64,000 nt of DNA from Liolophura sinensis (GCF_032854445.1 NC_088295.1:88371836-88435835); one strand, 5' to 3'; positions 1-11,611 are shown, numbered from the stretch's first letter. A program made the numbers and translations. The notes: generated by a model not told the origin, from the letters alone.

Positions 1-103
1 GTTTTCTCCCTTGAATTGCCCAGATGCACACAATAGTTAATGACAGTATTGACTTGTACAAATATATACTGTGTTGATGGATGACTCGTGTTAATTTTTC
101 CAG

Positions 104-400
104 GTAAGCCTCGTATTATGAGTGAGGCTGAGCAGTTTGCAGGTAAAGGTGAGAATGCCATAGTACACTGCGAGGCCATGTCAGTGCCCAAGCCAGACCA
201 CATCATCTGGACGCGGAATGGTCAGATCATTGACTATGCATCATCAGGGCGGTTCTCAGCTCAGGAGAGTGATCTCCCTTATGGACGGAAGAGTTCCCTG
301 CAGATTCTTAACATCCACGAGGAGGACTTTGGGGCATACAACTGTAGTGTGATCAACAGATATGGAGATGATAATGCTGTTATTTATCTCAAAGAACGCG
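104..400 (+). CDS. Kirrel-like exon: membrane-proximal Ig domain
   Basis: The acceptor is tttttccag at 92-103 and the donor is gcg|gtgagt after 400. About 99 residues cover one complete I-set/V-like Ig domain, with Cys in HCEAM, Trp in IIWTRNG and the Y-x-C in AYNCSV. The exon enters in phase 1 and leaves in phase 1, as is usual for shuffled Ig modules. A sequon (NCS) lies at the second Cys. Confidence 0.8.
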
Positions 401-3073
401 GTGAGTAGGATATCCTTAATACAAACATGTTTGGGCTAAGTCTATATGTACCGATCTTTGTCAAATCTTTGGCTCTTTCAGTATCTTGCCTCTGCCATTC
501 TGTGTTAATACCACTTAGAACTGACTACATTTAAAATATTTATATTTTGTTTGTTGTCTAATGCATTGAGCAGTGATTGTCAGCATTATTAATTGTGTGT
601 GATTTCATAAATTTTAGATGAGATAGGAGAGTTCATGCATACTGCAAAGATTAACACCAGAAACATGAATGAAACTGGGAAATCATGCACTCAGAACCAT
701 AAGCCTCCAGTGTGGTGTGTTGCACATGATTTCCATTGTTTGATGATGTCTTATCTGTATTGCAGAATCATTCCCACTTCCATATGTGATCGGAGGAGCA
801 GTGGGTGGATCAGCCTTGCTTTTCATCCTCATTGTGGGCTGTGTACTTTATCAGAGAAACAAAGGAGCTGAGTTAGGTCAGTGCGTAGTTGTAAATTAGT
901 GTCACACATGACTGCTCATGGCCCAGTAGATTTTTGTAGAACTAATTACATATAGGACATTACTCACAGATGGTGCCCTTTTATTTCAGGTGATTTTAAT
1001 TAAATTTAGAATATTAAATTCAGATGCAATTTACACATGGTGTATATTTTGATACCTTAGATAAGACTTCATGGGTCATGAGTTAATTGGTTTCCTCCAA
1101 AATTCACAACTTTTGAGGAGAATTTGTTATAAGTCTGTGCTTGTGTCACTTTCTGCTGCCTGTTACTTCTTCATTATTACTTCATGGCTATTCAATGATT
1201 TTAAATTTATCCAACCAAGTTTTGTATTATTTCTCTTCCAGAATCTTACACAGATTCGGACAGCACAACAGATAAAAAGAAAGAGTTTAAATCTGATTCA
1301 CCAGCAGATTTCAAGTCCACATTAATGGATCAATGGCGACAAGATTACAACAAAGATCTCTACAGATACTCAGCAGATTATGATGAACTAAACATAAATT
1401 ATCCTGGAAAGGTAAGATTCAAAAGTGGAAGGATGGAGTTTTGTAGTGGAAGAATTTTGTAATTTTTTTTTCATGAAAAAAGAATGAAATATGTACACAT
1501 CAAAAAAAAAAATGAAGGTATTAAGTATGTTCACATATTTTGATCTACCCTAAATGACTTACCCTAAATGACTTGAGATTTCGGCCACAAAAACGCATGT
1601 ATTATCTGACAAATAAATGTTATGATTATATTATTTTTAGTGGTGAAACGCTCAAGTTTCCAGTAGAACATCTTTCCGTGTTCCAAGCAAACCTCAGAAC
1701 AACTTTATAGAATCAATGTAACTCTCAGGATCAGGAAAAATGGGCAAGTTAGTCATGGAGAAAAGTTCTGGTCATCTAGGGTAGTGTGCCTATCTCATTT
1801 GATTCAAAATTAATTTTAATGTAAAGTTTGGCCTGTAAATATCCACTTTCAATTAATATAGTTGAATCAATCAGAATCAAACAAAATTTAGGTCATGTAC
1901 AGTAATACTGTGGAAGTATACTTTGCTGAGCCGTTATAAATGATGCTGTCTTGTTTGTTTTTACAGGAAATGCGTGCGAACAACAACGGGTTTAATTATG
2001 GTCCTGACATTATAGCAAATGATCCTTATACAACAGATAGTTACATTGTGGGAGACGAATATTCACACAGAGATGATGAGGTATCATCAGAAAGGTACAT
2101 ACTCCGCTCTTCAATTTGCCATATCATGCTCTTCCAAAATCTGCAGGCTTCAAATAAATGGCATTTTTATATGACGGCATCACATTGAAATATATGAACT
2201 AGCATACAGTTTTAGACAAATTGCCCAAAGCACAAAGGGAAGAGTTTCTGTTTTCATAGGATAAGTTGCATGTACAGGTATGTAAGGGATCATTTTGCAT
2301 AAGCTAGTCATCACTAACTCGTGATTTAGCCATTGGAGTAGGTACTTTTAGTAAAGAATGAAACATCAGTACAAGTACAGGTATAACATGTGGCTCTGAG
2401 GAAGCACAGTAGGAGTTGTTCCCCCTTATCGTGGCCATAACAAAATACAATCGCATGTTTTGCTTGTAAGTGACCTGTTATAGCATTAGACTTCAGTCCC
2501 AGTTTTTAGTATTTCATTACAAAGTAAGCCTTGGTATTTTGAAAGACAGTGGGCAGTATGTCAGTTGTTTTCTTGTATACTCTTCTTTGGTTTGAGTTTA
2601 GTAGTGTTATTTAATACTTTCTCAGGGTTGTTAATGTTCATTTATTTAAATCTGGGACAAAGAAGATCAGTGATTTGGCATGTCAAAAGGATACAGAATC
2701 GTTCCTGATGGGCTAGTGTGCAATACAGGCAAGTCAAGGCTGTATTGCACACTAGCCCATCAGGAACGAGGTTAAGGTGACACCGTAAAGCAATCAACGT
2801 TTGTCCATGATGACAAGCTGTGTGTGATTGAGATGGCACACTTCTGGAATATCTCCTGTCGTAATACTCCATTTGTAATACCCAGAAATTTTGTGACCAT
2901 GTCTACCATTTTTTCTCAACTTACCTGTGCAATCCTGATTTATTTGCAGGTGTGAATCCAGCTACAGCACAGGGTATGTCCCAAGAAGTTTTAGGAATGA
3001 CTATAGTAATCCCTACCCTAATACACTACCCCCAGCAGAGATATCCACAAGCAGACTGGCAACGAACGTTTAG
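104..3073 (+). CDS. KIRREL: Kirrel/Kirre-type Ig adhesion receptor, last five coding exons (5' end outside window)
   Basis: Five exons (104-400, 766-876, 1242-1411, 1967-2094, 2950-3073) join in one open frame across GT..AG introns. They give an Ig domain with the canonical Cys (IVHCEAM), Trp (IIWTRNG) and Y-x-C (FGAYNCSV), then a transmembrane helix, then a tail of about 140 residues ending T-N-V before TAG. The Ig sequence resembles the last Ig domain of Kirre/Roughest/Kirrel proteins, and those proteins also end in a PDZ ligand (T-H-V). In that family the receptor mediates heterophilic adhesion with nephrin-like partners at the plasma membrane. The upstream Ig domains lie before base 1; the first exon begins in mid-codon. 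Nephrin-like proteins are the alternative, but the short tail and terminal TNV favour the Kirrel side. Homology is judged by eye only. Confidence 0.75.
766..876 (+). CDS. Kirrel-like exon: transmembrane segment
   Basis: The acceptor is ttgcag and the donor is tta g|gtcagt. The exon encodes a juxtamembrane ESFPLPYV, then a hydrophobic stretch from VIGGAVGG to VGCVLY, stopped by the basic QRNKG. This is a single type I membrane anchor. Phase 1 at both ends. Confidence 0.78.
1242..1411 (+). CDS. Kirrel-like exon: cytoplasmic tail, part 1
   Basis: The acceptor is ctcttccag and the donor is aaag|gtaaga. The exon encodes an acidic, serine-, tyrosine- and lysine-rich segment (YTDSDSTTDKKK, later DLYRYSADYDELN) with several tyrosines that could be phosphorylated. 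No globular domain is seen, as expected for this family's tail. Confidence 0.72.
1967..2094 (+). CDS. Kirrel-like exon: cytoplasmic tail, part 2
   Basis: The acceptor is tttttacag and the donor is gaaag|gtacat. It encodes EMRANNNGFNYGPDI, then DPYTTDSYIVGDEY. It starts in phase 0 and ends in phase 2, matching the next exon. The open frame continues past the donor to 2188, but that extension has no similarity to expected tail sequence. Confidence 0.7.
2699..2769. repeat. perfect 30-bp inverted repeat with 11-nt spacer
   Basis: The left arm 2699-2728 and right arm 2740-2769 are exact reverse complements, separated by 2729-2739. It lies in the last intron of the Kirrel-like gene. RNA from either strand would fold into an unbroken 30-bp hairpin. 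Animal miRNA precursors usually have mismatches in the stem, so a recent foldback duplication, an endo-siRNA-type hairpin or an assembly foldback are as likely. Confidence 0.9.
2950..3073 (+). CDS. Kirrel-like terminal exon with PDZ-ligand-like C-terminus
   Basis: The acceptor is atttgcag at 2942-2949. The frame set by the previous exon runs through SYSTGYVPRSFRN to the end LATNV and a TAG at 3071-3073. T-N-V fits the class I PDZ ligand S/T-x-V. The 3' untranslated region follows; an AATAAA lies at 3572-3577. Confidence 0.75.
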
Positions 3074-3334
3074 TGAGCCTTAACAGTGCTTTCTTACCCA
3101 GAACTGTGCTTGTGTTGTTGTGGTAACTAGTCATCAGCGGATTGGATGGGTCGCCCCGTGATAAGGAAGGAAATTTATCCTACAAATACGCATTTTGCAC
3201 AAAAGTACACAAAAAGGACTCGAACTGAAGTCATGCCATATTGCCTTTCCTATGCAATATCTTGAGTTTGAAGATTGACAGCAGCGGATGAAGTTTTCAA
3301 CATATTCAATGCAAAGTGTGGTGACATCTGTGAA

Positions 3335-3560
3335 ATGGACACAGTGGAGATCACCCTCATATCAAAAAGTGGATATCGCCTGTATGGGCATGTTACACAC
3401 TGGATATCACTTCCATATCAACTAGTGGATATCACCTGAATGTGCATTATGCACACTGGATATCACTTTAATATCAACTGCCATATCTACATGTTACACA
3501 GTGGATATCTGAATCATCCTTAATACAGCGGATATCTGCAGGCTACACAGTGGATCATCA
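3335..3560. repeat. degenerate GGATATCAC repeat
   Basis: The phrase CACTGGATATCAC / AGTGGATATC recurs about eight times at irregular spacing of 25-45 bases. It lies in the 3' UTR or just beyond. Confidence 0.7.
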
Positions 3561-3571
3561 CTGTATGAAAC

Positions 3572-3577
3572 AATAAA
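3572..3577 (+). terminator. candidate polyadenylation signal of the Kirrel-like gene
   Basis: AATAAA lies about 500 bases after the stop codon, on the coding strand. It is the first consensus hexamer seen in the 3' flank. Others occur further on (for example around 6694), so a longer 3' UTR that includes the minisatellites cannot be excluded. Confidence 0.4.
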
Positions 3578-3640
3578 AACAATGATCTCACCATTGCATA
3601 TATCTTGTCCTTATGTTACATTGTCTATTACAGCATTTGA

Positions 3641-4640
3641 CTTGTGACCTTGGTCTGTGCATCACATCATCATGCAGATCTGCTGGCTTGTGACCTTGGT
3701 CTGTGCATCACATCATCATGTAGATCTGCTGGTTTGTGACCTTGGCCTGTGCATCATATCATCATGCAGATCTGCTGGCTTGTGACCTTGGTCTGTGCAT
3801 CACATCATTATGTAGATCTGCTGGCTTGTGACCTTGGTCTGTGCATCACGTCATCATGCAGATCTGCTGACTTGTGACCTTGGTCTTTTCATCACATCAT
3901 CATGTAGATCTGCTGGCTTGTGACCTTGGTCTGTGCATCACATCATCATGTAGATCTGCTGGTTTGTGACCTTGGCCTGTGCATCATATCATCATGCAGA
4001 TCTGCTGGCTTGTGACCTTGGTCTGTGCATCACATCATTATGTAGATCTGCTGGCTTGTGACCTTGGTCTGTGCATCACGTCATCATGCAGATCTGCTGG
4101 CTTGTAACACCTTGGTCTTTTCATCACATCATCATGTAGATCTGCTGGCTTGTGACCTTGGTCTTTTCATCACATCATCATGTAGATCTGCTGGCTTGTG
4201 ACCTTGGTCTGTGCATCACATCATCATGTAGATCTGCTGGCTTGTGACCTTGGTCTGTGCATCACGTCATCATGCAGATCTGCTGGCTTGTGACCTTGGT
4301 CTGTGCATCACGTCATCATGCAGATCTGCTGGCTTGTGACCTTGGTCTTTTCATCACATCATCATGTAGATCTGCTGGCTTGTGACCTTGGTCTGTGCAT
4401 CACGTCATCATGCAGATCTGCTGGCTTGTGACCTTGGTCTGTGCATCATATCATCATGTAGATCTGCTGACTTGTGACCTTGGTCTGTGCATCACGTCAT
4501 CATGCAGATCTGCTGGCTTGTGACCTTGGTCTGTGCATCACATCATCATGCAGATCTGCTGGCTTGTAACAGCTTGGTCTTTTCATCACATCATCATGCA
4601 GATCTGCTGGCTTGTGACCTTGGTCTGTTCATCACATCAG
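3641..4640. repeat. 46-bp minisatellite, about 22 copies
   Basis: Each unit begins CTTGTGACCTTGGTCTGTGC and ends CAGATCTGCTGG. Units are 46 bp and differ by a few substitutions: GCAGATC versus GTAGATC, CACATCAT versus CACGTCAT, and TCTGTGCATC versus TCTTTTCATC. Two units carry an extra AC/AG in CTTGTAACA. Variant types recur in blocks (for example 3690-3880 and 3930-4110), suggesting multi-unit duplication. Confidence 0.93.
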
Positions 4641-4929
4641 CATGTATGTTGTTAGTCTGCACCAGATCATGTACAGTCTAGTGTAGGTTTAATGTACCAA
4701 TCAAGGACCAGGTGATGAGATTCTCAGTGCTCTTGATAGAGTTGTCAAATTAGCTTTGTGATGACAATTAGAAGAGGGTAGCAAAACCTTCATCAGACTG
4801 TTCACAAACTTATGTTGTACAAGTTTAAATGCAGACCCAGGTTGAAAAGACTTGGAAAGATAAACCTGTTGTAACTGGTGGGAAGGTAGGTAATTAGGGA
4901 AAGGGATAATCCTTGCCTTATTGTCCCAA

Positions 4930-5755
4930 AAGAGTTCAGGGCTGAATATAAATACTGAACTGCATTGGAAACAAAGAGCGTGTTATGAAGCAAGTTGACA
5001 GCTTTCCAAGAAGTATCAACACTGAACAGTACTGGAAACAAAGAGTGTGTTATGAAGCCGGTTGACAGCTTTCCAAGAAGCATCAACCTGAACTGTACAG
5101 AAGACAAAGAGTGTGTTATGAAGCCAGTTGACAGCTTTCCAAGAAGTATCATCACTGAACTGTACTGAAGACAAAGAGCGTGTTATGAAGCCAGTTGACA
5201 GCTTTCCAAGATGTATCAACACTGAACTGTACTGGAAACAAAGAGTGTGTTTTGAAGCCAGTTGACAGCTTTCCAAAAAGTATCAACACTGAACTGTACT
5301 GAAGACAAAGAGTGTGTTTTGAAGCCAGTTGAGGGCTTTCCAGGAAGTATTCACACTTAACTATTCTATGGACAAAGAGTGTGTGTATTTGACAGCTTTC
5401 AAGGAAATATCAACTCTGAACTGTACTGGAGACTGAGAGTAGTTGACAGCTTTTCAGGAAGTAGCATTGCTGAACTTCATTGGAGACAAAATGTGTGTTA
5501 TGAGGCCAGTTGACAGCTTTCCAGGAAGTGGCATTGCTGAACTTTATTAGAGACAAAGTGTGTGTTGTGAGGCCAGTTGACAGCTTTCCAGGAAGCGGCA
5601 TTGCTGAACTTTATTAGAGACAAAGTGTGTGTTGTGAGGCCAGTTGACAGCTTTCCAGGAAGTGTCATTTCATAACTTTATTGACATATCACAGCTTTCC
5701 AGGAAGTGTCATTTCTGAACTTTATTGACATATCACATCTTTCCAGGAAGTGCTG
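4930..5755. repeat. 66-67-bp minisatellite, about 12 copies
   Basis: Units contain GTTGACAGCTTTCCAAGAAG and AACAAAGAGTGTGTTATGAA. Phase-matched starts at 4981, 5048 and 5114 give a period of 66-67. The last copies (5650-5755) shorten to about 45 bp and lose the AGAGTGTGTTATG part. Open frames on the minus strand here are by-products of the repeat. Confidence 0.9.
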
Positions 5756-6349
5756 ATAATAAGAACAGACTGTATTTGTAGACAGTGGAACAGAGCCTCC
5801 TCTCCAGAAGGGGAGAATGTTCATATAAACAATTTTTGACACTTATAAGGATGGTCAAGAAGATACAGAATACATTAATATATGTGACGGTATCATATGA
5901 AGACGAGCACCTTTCATGTTCCTGTATATACTGCACTACCATTATCTTATACCCAGAATTTATAACATTGGCTTTTTGTTCATCATCATGTGAATACTTG
6001 TTTTACTTTTTGTTTGCAATAGCAGTATTTCAGGCAAGTCAAGAGATGCATTTATTAATAAAGATCCCTCAGAGTTATGGAGAGATTAACACACCTCATC
6101 AGCTGCTCACTAGTTTATGTTTATGATTTGATTTTGTGTACACAATCCAGGCATTCGTGTGGAAGTCCAGATACATTTGCTCACCTGTATCGATTATAGA
6201 TACTCCTTAGGAAATGCTTGTGCTGAAGGTGGTCGGTAGAACATGTCTGCATTTCTGTATATAACCATTTGCCCACAGAATGTGTGATGTTTTGTAAATG
6301 GTGTGTGCCTGAGCTACTCTGGTGCCTTCTCATTCGCTGATAATGTCTG

Positions 6350-6560
6350 ATTGTTGAGAACACTGTCTTGTAATGTATGCCCATGTGTTACTGTTGAAAA
6401 CACTCTCCGATAATGTTTGGTCTTGAGAACACTGTCTTGTAATGTGCGATTATGTTGCTCTTGAGAACACTGTCTGATAATGCACACACCAGTGTTGCTC
6501 TTGAGAACACTGTCTGCTAATGTACACCCATGTGTTGCTCTTGAGAACAGTCTCTAATCT
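6350..6560. repeat. degenerate 39-40-bp tandem repeat
   Basis: TTGAGAACACTGTCTGATAATG and close variants recur near 6353, 6393, 6423, 6461, 6500 and 6541. About five units with modest divergence. Confidence 0.75.
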
Positions 6561-6664
6561 ATAGCAATAACCTCTGTCCAGCTGCCCCATTTGCGTGCTA
6601 CTGCATTGAGGTACTCCCAAGGTTGTGCTTGTACTGTAAACTTTCTTCTTTGTGCTCATCTTAT

Positions 6665-9600
6665 TTGCTTGTAAACCTTGTCAATTGTCCAGAAAAATAA
6701 ACAAAAAAGTGTAAATGTTTTGAGTGACATGGCCATAAACGCGATTTCACATGTTTCAGGGAATGTCATGGAGCAAAAAAAAAAATATTATGAAATTGAC
6801 AATGATCACTGAATGACTGGCATCTATAATTTTTCTAGTTTCCTGTGTTTCACATTTTACATTTCTTTTTTTTTTTTTTTTTTTTGTTTCTCTATCACAA
6901 TGCATGTATTATTTTCTGGCCGGTGTTTAAACCAGACATATATTTATAACTGAACACCAGGTTGTCCAAGAAATCAGTATTATTTTAAGAGTCCGCAACT
7001 AAGTTGATTGTTTTGACTCAGACCATGGTTCTTGTCCCTCAAACTGAATCTACATGTAGCTGTGCTGTGTCGCCAATGAAAAACATGATGGTTAAAATTT
7101 TGTCAAGACTTCCATCGTAGTGAATCATAAAAAGCCTAAATCAAAATCTAGTCCTACGGATGTATGTACATGTGCATGTAGACCTTGACTTTACTTGGTG
7201 TAAGAATCTGAACAGTTTTGAGCTTATGCATGCAGCTCCTACATGTGTACATGTACTTGTATTAAGTAAATGTTCAGTGGCTTCACTGTTGCCAATGCCT
7301 AGAAGGTTGAACGGACTGCCAGGGCTTGGATTCTAGCTGTCAGTGTACATGCAGTGGGGTATGAAAGGTGTTTGCTGATTGGCTGTGATATAAGGTGTGG
7401 ATGGAGAAGAGTTACATTGTCTTGCGTGGTACCTGGCTGATTTCTGACAGACTGCTCTATATCATTAAGAACTGTGACCCGATGTTTGCAAAGTGACCTA
7501 CTGATCATTCGAAACAGGACTGCATACTGGTTGATTTTGCTATTTCCAGTCAGCTCACCTTTATATATAATATAAACCCGTTACCTGCACAGCCCTGTAG
7601 TGGTTTTCAGGGTTGTTTATTTCAGTTGAAGTGAAACTGCACCTATACAGGGCCATGGATTTGGTATTGTATTTTTTTAAGAAGGAATAATTTGGAATTC
7701 CTCTACAACATATTCCATTTTACGGAAGGTAACCCATGAACTGGCATGTTTGTCACATATTTTATTTCTTATGTCTGCCATTTTTTGATGCCAGTGTAGA
7801 GTTGCTTAGAGAGGCTTTTACAAAAGGACTGAGAAGGTGACGTACATATAATCACGTTGTTCCTTGACTTAACATTCTTTGCATGAAACGAAACTGTTTA
7901 TGTCCAGAATAGAAGTTACTTTGTTGCTGGAACTGTTGTAAATGTAAAACATGGTGCAAGGATTGGTGGCACGTGTAGTATTCGGTACTACTATATCCAT
8001 GATGTCTTCAAGCCAGCACTTTCATTAATATATAAACTTGATAGATCCTAGACATAATAAACTTTTTGTGTTGAGCACGTCCGTATGTCTTTCCATAGCA
8101 TGCGTGTGGGAGAAACAGTGTACAGTATGTGTGTTCATGTTATGTGATGTCTTATTTATTTAACAGCTACAAAAGTGTTAAGTTGACAGTGCTGGATTGC
8201 TGTATGTTAAATATATGGTTATGACGACAGTAGTATGGTATCCTACTTACCTATGTGTTAACAGACTTATACATATATACTCATTGCTGTTAGACGTATT
8301 ATGTTTCGATAGAGCCGACTTGTAGTAGTCTCAAAGCAAGGCCTCAGCTCTCAAGCGTAAAAACCGGGACCATTGATTGTAGTGAATTTAGAAGAGTTAA
8401 CTCTTGCTCTGGCGGTATGAGCCATTAAGATAGCGTTTTCCGTGTGAGACCACACAGATTAGGGCGCGGATGATGATCCCGCCTAAACCTGTGTCCGGTA
8501 ACATTGTATACTTGACCATCTCTCATTGCCGTCACAGAGGCTAGTAGTATTTGTGCGACCTCCCATAAAATCAAACATCCAAATAACCTCTCTTGCCTTG
8601 TCTATCACATTGGCACTTCTTGGCACGTTTGGTTTTTAGCTGGTATTTACCTGAACGCTTTTGCTCGCTGGTCACTTGCCTCAAGTCAAGCTTTTCTTGT
8701 TTTAGCCATGCGTTATCCTGATTCTTGTTACGTTGAAGACGATTCCCACACGGCACAGATGTAGGCCTAGGACTAGTTTTGTCTGCACCATTTTTTCTAC
8801 ATGTGTAGATTGTGCAGTTCCATTTGTGTTAGGTCAGTTGAGTTGACAGCAGTCTGTATGGTGTTCATCTCATTTGCACAAAGTCTTCATGATAGATCGC
8901 CATCTCATCTCTTCCCTGATCACTGTATAGGATAATGGCCATCCACAAAGTTGCGTTCATTGTTGCCATTTTTGGTCATTTGTGCAATTCCATAATGTTT
9001 GAGAGATTGAAATAAAATGTACTTTTTATCCAGATGATTCTTTTGTGTTGTGAATCTAATGTCGTACGTCATTTTTCTTAGGGTTTGTGCAGTCCGAAAA
9101 CTGCGCAAAATGCATTATTTACATCAAGGTGAATCTGCAGCGCTCTGAGTAAGAGCAAGTACTGGCAGACCCGCTATCAGTGTATTTTGTTAGCGTAGGG
9201 CATCATGTCTAAGGTATTTTACATGCCGCCATGTCTGGTGTATTTAGCATGGCGTCAATGTCCTTTGGCGTTCCGTGCAGTCAGGCAACATTCTAAATTG
9301 GTCGGTGCTGAATCGGGCGAGGAACACGCTTTAAAAATAATGGAAGGTTCAGGTCAATAATCGCAAAGCTAATTTCAAAAAGAACGTTTATCACAATCCA
9401 TCAAAAAAAGAAAGAAAATGGTTAAATTAACGCATTTGGATGGATTCATGCAAAGAGAAGTATTTAGCATTCGTAAACGATGACGGAGAAGTGCAAGAAC
9501 TATTCTGTAGGCGCATATATTTAGTCAGTACCCAAATCGTGTAGCGGTCGTGCATATGTTGAAGATAATTCTTGTTTGGCGCGATGCTTGTATAGTTGTG

Positions 9601-10350
9601 GTTGAGCAAAAATATGCATCTGAGTTGCGCGTTGACTGCACCTGTCCATTTCCTGCGTGGCGGTTTTACCTAACACGGTGAGTTTTGACACTCCATTCAC
9701 ATTTGCTTGGAAGAGAACTGGGCTCATTGTAAAATTTAAGAAACTTAGTATGAAGGGGTTTGATTGAATGTATAATATGACGCACTAGTTCCTTCAGTAA
9801 CTGCATGTAACGTTGATTATTTCCCCACAAAACACACAGTATCTAACAAATTCTGGAAGACTCGGTATGTTCACACCATCCACTTGGTACATTGATACCC
9901 AAGTATAGATAACTCACAAAATTTGAAATTGAAATTATCCCTCTTCTCAGAAAGTTCCAATTTTCACATAAATGCTACACAAGATACCTTAGCAAACTTA
10001 CTGACTTGAAGTCCCTGTAATATACATATTTGCGTTTTTTCGACAGTCTACATGCACATGAAAATCATGGGCAATTTAGGATATCTGTACTTAGATCCAT
10101 ACGGCTTGGTATGGTAACTCCACCATGCGATGTTTAAATTCTGCATTATGTCGTACCGTAATCGAACTAGCTCGTAAGTCGTATGTGGTATTATATGGTT
10201 TATTCCTAAGTCTTCGTGATTGCTCATTTGCCCTTGATCCGCTGAGTTGAATTGACAAGATTCACTGGTAACTTAAGAGCTGACGAGATCTCTGAGGATG
10301 TTTTATAACGGCATGCAGTACCATCATGCCATGTAGTTTCATACAACTGC
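6665..10350. other. no gene recognised
   Basis: About 3.7 kb of AT-rich sequence with a T run at 6869-6885 and several AATAAA motifs. No open frame here has coding character or splice-site support. The one item of note is a degenerate protein-like segment at 9349-9530 that has a cousin near 17 kb, listed separately. Confidence 0.5.
9349..9530 (+). pseudogene. degenerate copy of a short protein-like sequence shared with 16915-17110
   Basis: One frame reads NNRKANF, then KKERKW, an in-frame stop, then SCKEKYLAFVNDDGE. The copy near 17 kb reads NNRKTTF, KELRK, SYKENQS and VFNDVEKA in the same order. DNA similarity is visible at both ends (caataatcgcaa; cccaaatcgtgta versus ttcaaatcgtgta). Probably a decayed dispersed repeat or transposon coding fragment. 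No family recognised. Confidence 0.45.
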
Positions 10351-10357
10351 ACCGATA

Positions 10358-10838
10358 CAGGCAGCGAAATTTGGCCTGTCGGCGAAACCCAGAAATCGGT
10401 TACGTCTTTTCCGCCTCGCCTAACCGATCATTCGGTTACGCCACGTATGTTTATCAACCCGATCGGTTACGCTAATTGTTTACGTGGTTTATGTTTCAGG
10501 CATCATTCTGGATCATTAATAAAAGTATTCAGCTCAATGTTATGTTTGTTTTTCTTTTCTGTATCTAGCAGCTCATACCGTAAGGTTGGTGAACAAAGAA
10601 AGAGAAATTTTACACTCACACGGTGTTTCAACGTTGTGTGTTGCCTGGTTGGTACTTAACTCCTGTGGCACATTTTTACGTGAAATTCCGTTATACAGGC
10701 TTATATGTTTGCAATATGCCCAGTCCAACATTAAGTACTTCCAGTAAGTGTCATTACGGTATTGGGGAGCGAGTTTGGTATCCCTGATTACTGATAATTA
10801 ACGCAGTTTCCAACGCACGTGGTGTGAGTCTTACCACA

Positions 10839-10891
<53 letters not shown>

Positions 10892-11407
10892 TCGCTACAG
10901 GGCCGTGAGAGACCTTGACGTCACAGGCCTATGCGTCACAGGCCTGTGCTCTAAATCAGAACGCAGCCGGTGAGGTCCCGTAAGGGTTCCATCAATCTGT
11001 ACGGTAGACTCGACTAATTTGCGCTCGAGTAGCAGTTAAACTACATGAAAAGGTAACCTTGTTTTATTTACTTGCGTGATCGTGAAAAGATAAGTCAAAA
11101 TAAATAATTTGAGTATTATCTCAAAGCCTGTAAAACATATATGAATGATTACATTTCCATGTGACCAGCACAGGCAGCTGGCTGTGGCTGAAATCGATGT
11201 TTCTATTTTTAGACGCGTTGCCATACTGGCCGCGTTGGGATTATGAAAGCTGTTCAGTCCAGTTTATCTGTAGTTACCTAATGCACACTGACTCTAAGGA
11301 CATTCTCGTTGGACAGTTGGCCTAACCGATTTTCCGGTTAGCCAAATTGAACCGCACGTAACCGTTGCGCGACCGACGGTTTCGTTCGCGCCAAATTTCG
11401 CTGCCTG
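10358..11407. mobile_element. complete non-autonomous DNA transposon, 1050 bp
   Basis: The element begins CAGGCAGCGAAATTTGGC (10358-10375) and ends with its exact reverse complement (11390-11407). It is flanked on both sides by CGATA (10353-10357 and 11408-11412), a 5-bp target-site duplication. Beyond the 18-bp termini, similarity between the inverted ends continues imperfectly for about 70 further bases, including GCCTAACCGAT / ATCGGTTAGGC. The interior holds a (TA)n tract and GTCACAGGCCT repeats, and no transposase frame, so it must have been moved by an enzyme encoded elsewhere. The superfamily is not assigned: a CAG start recalls hAT, but hAT usually makes 8-bp duplications. Confidence 0.88.
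10842..10890. repeat. (TA)n microsatellite
   Basis: About 24 uninterrupted TA dinucleotides inside the DNA transposon. Confidence 0.97.
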
Positions 11408-11443
11408 CGATACTCCGACCACCAGGATTATACATGTAGTTAG

Positions 11444-11611
11444 ACGAACCCAGATAGTGTGGCGCCTCCACGAAGTGTCAGTATTCTGGACGATTTCTAC
11501 ATGCGCTTCTGGAAAGATTACCCGCAGACATTCACAAACGTGGAACTAGGTCCTGTCGCCTGCGCTGTCCCCAAATTGTCAAAGGTGTACGAGACGAATA
11601 TCAAAAGTAAT
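11444..11611 (+). CDS. possible orphan exon, unrecognised
   Basis: An open segment of about 55 codons is bounded by a possible acceptor (gttag at 11439-11443) and donor (aaaa|gtaatt). It reads like protein (SILDDFYMRFWKDYPQTFTN, later VACAVPKLSKVYETN), with codon third positions richer in G/C than the surroundings. It begins just after the DNA transposon. No partner exons on the plus strand were found. It could be an exon fragment or chance. Confidence 0.3.

Noticed and set aside
3641..4640. CRISPR-like appearance of regular repeats
   Set aside because: Units are contiguous with no unique spacers, and the sequence is animal nuclear DNA.
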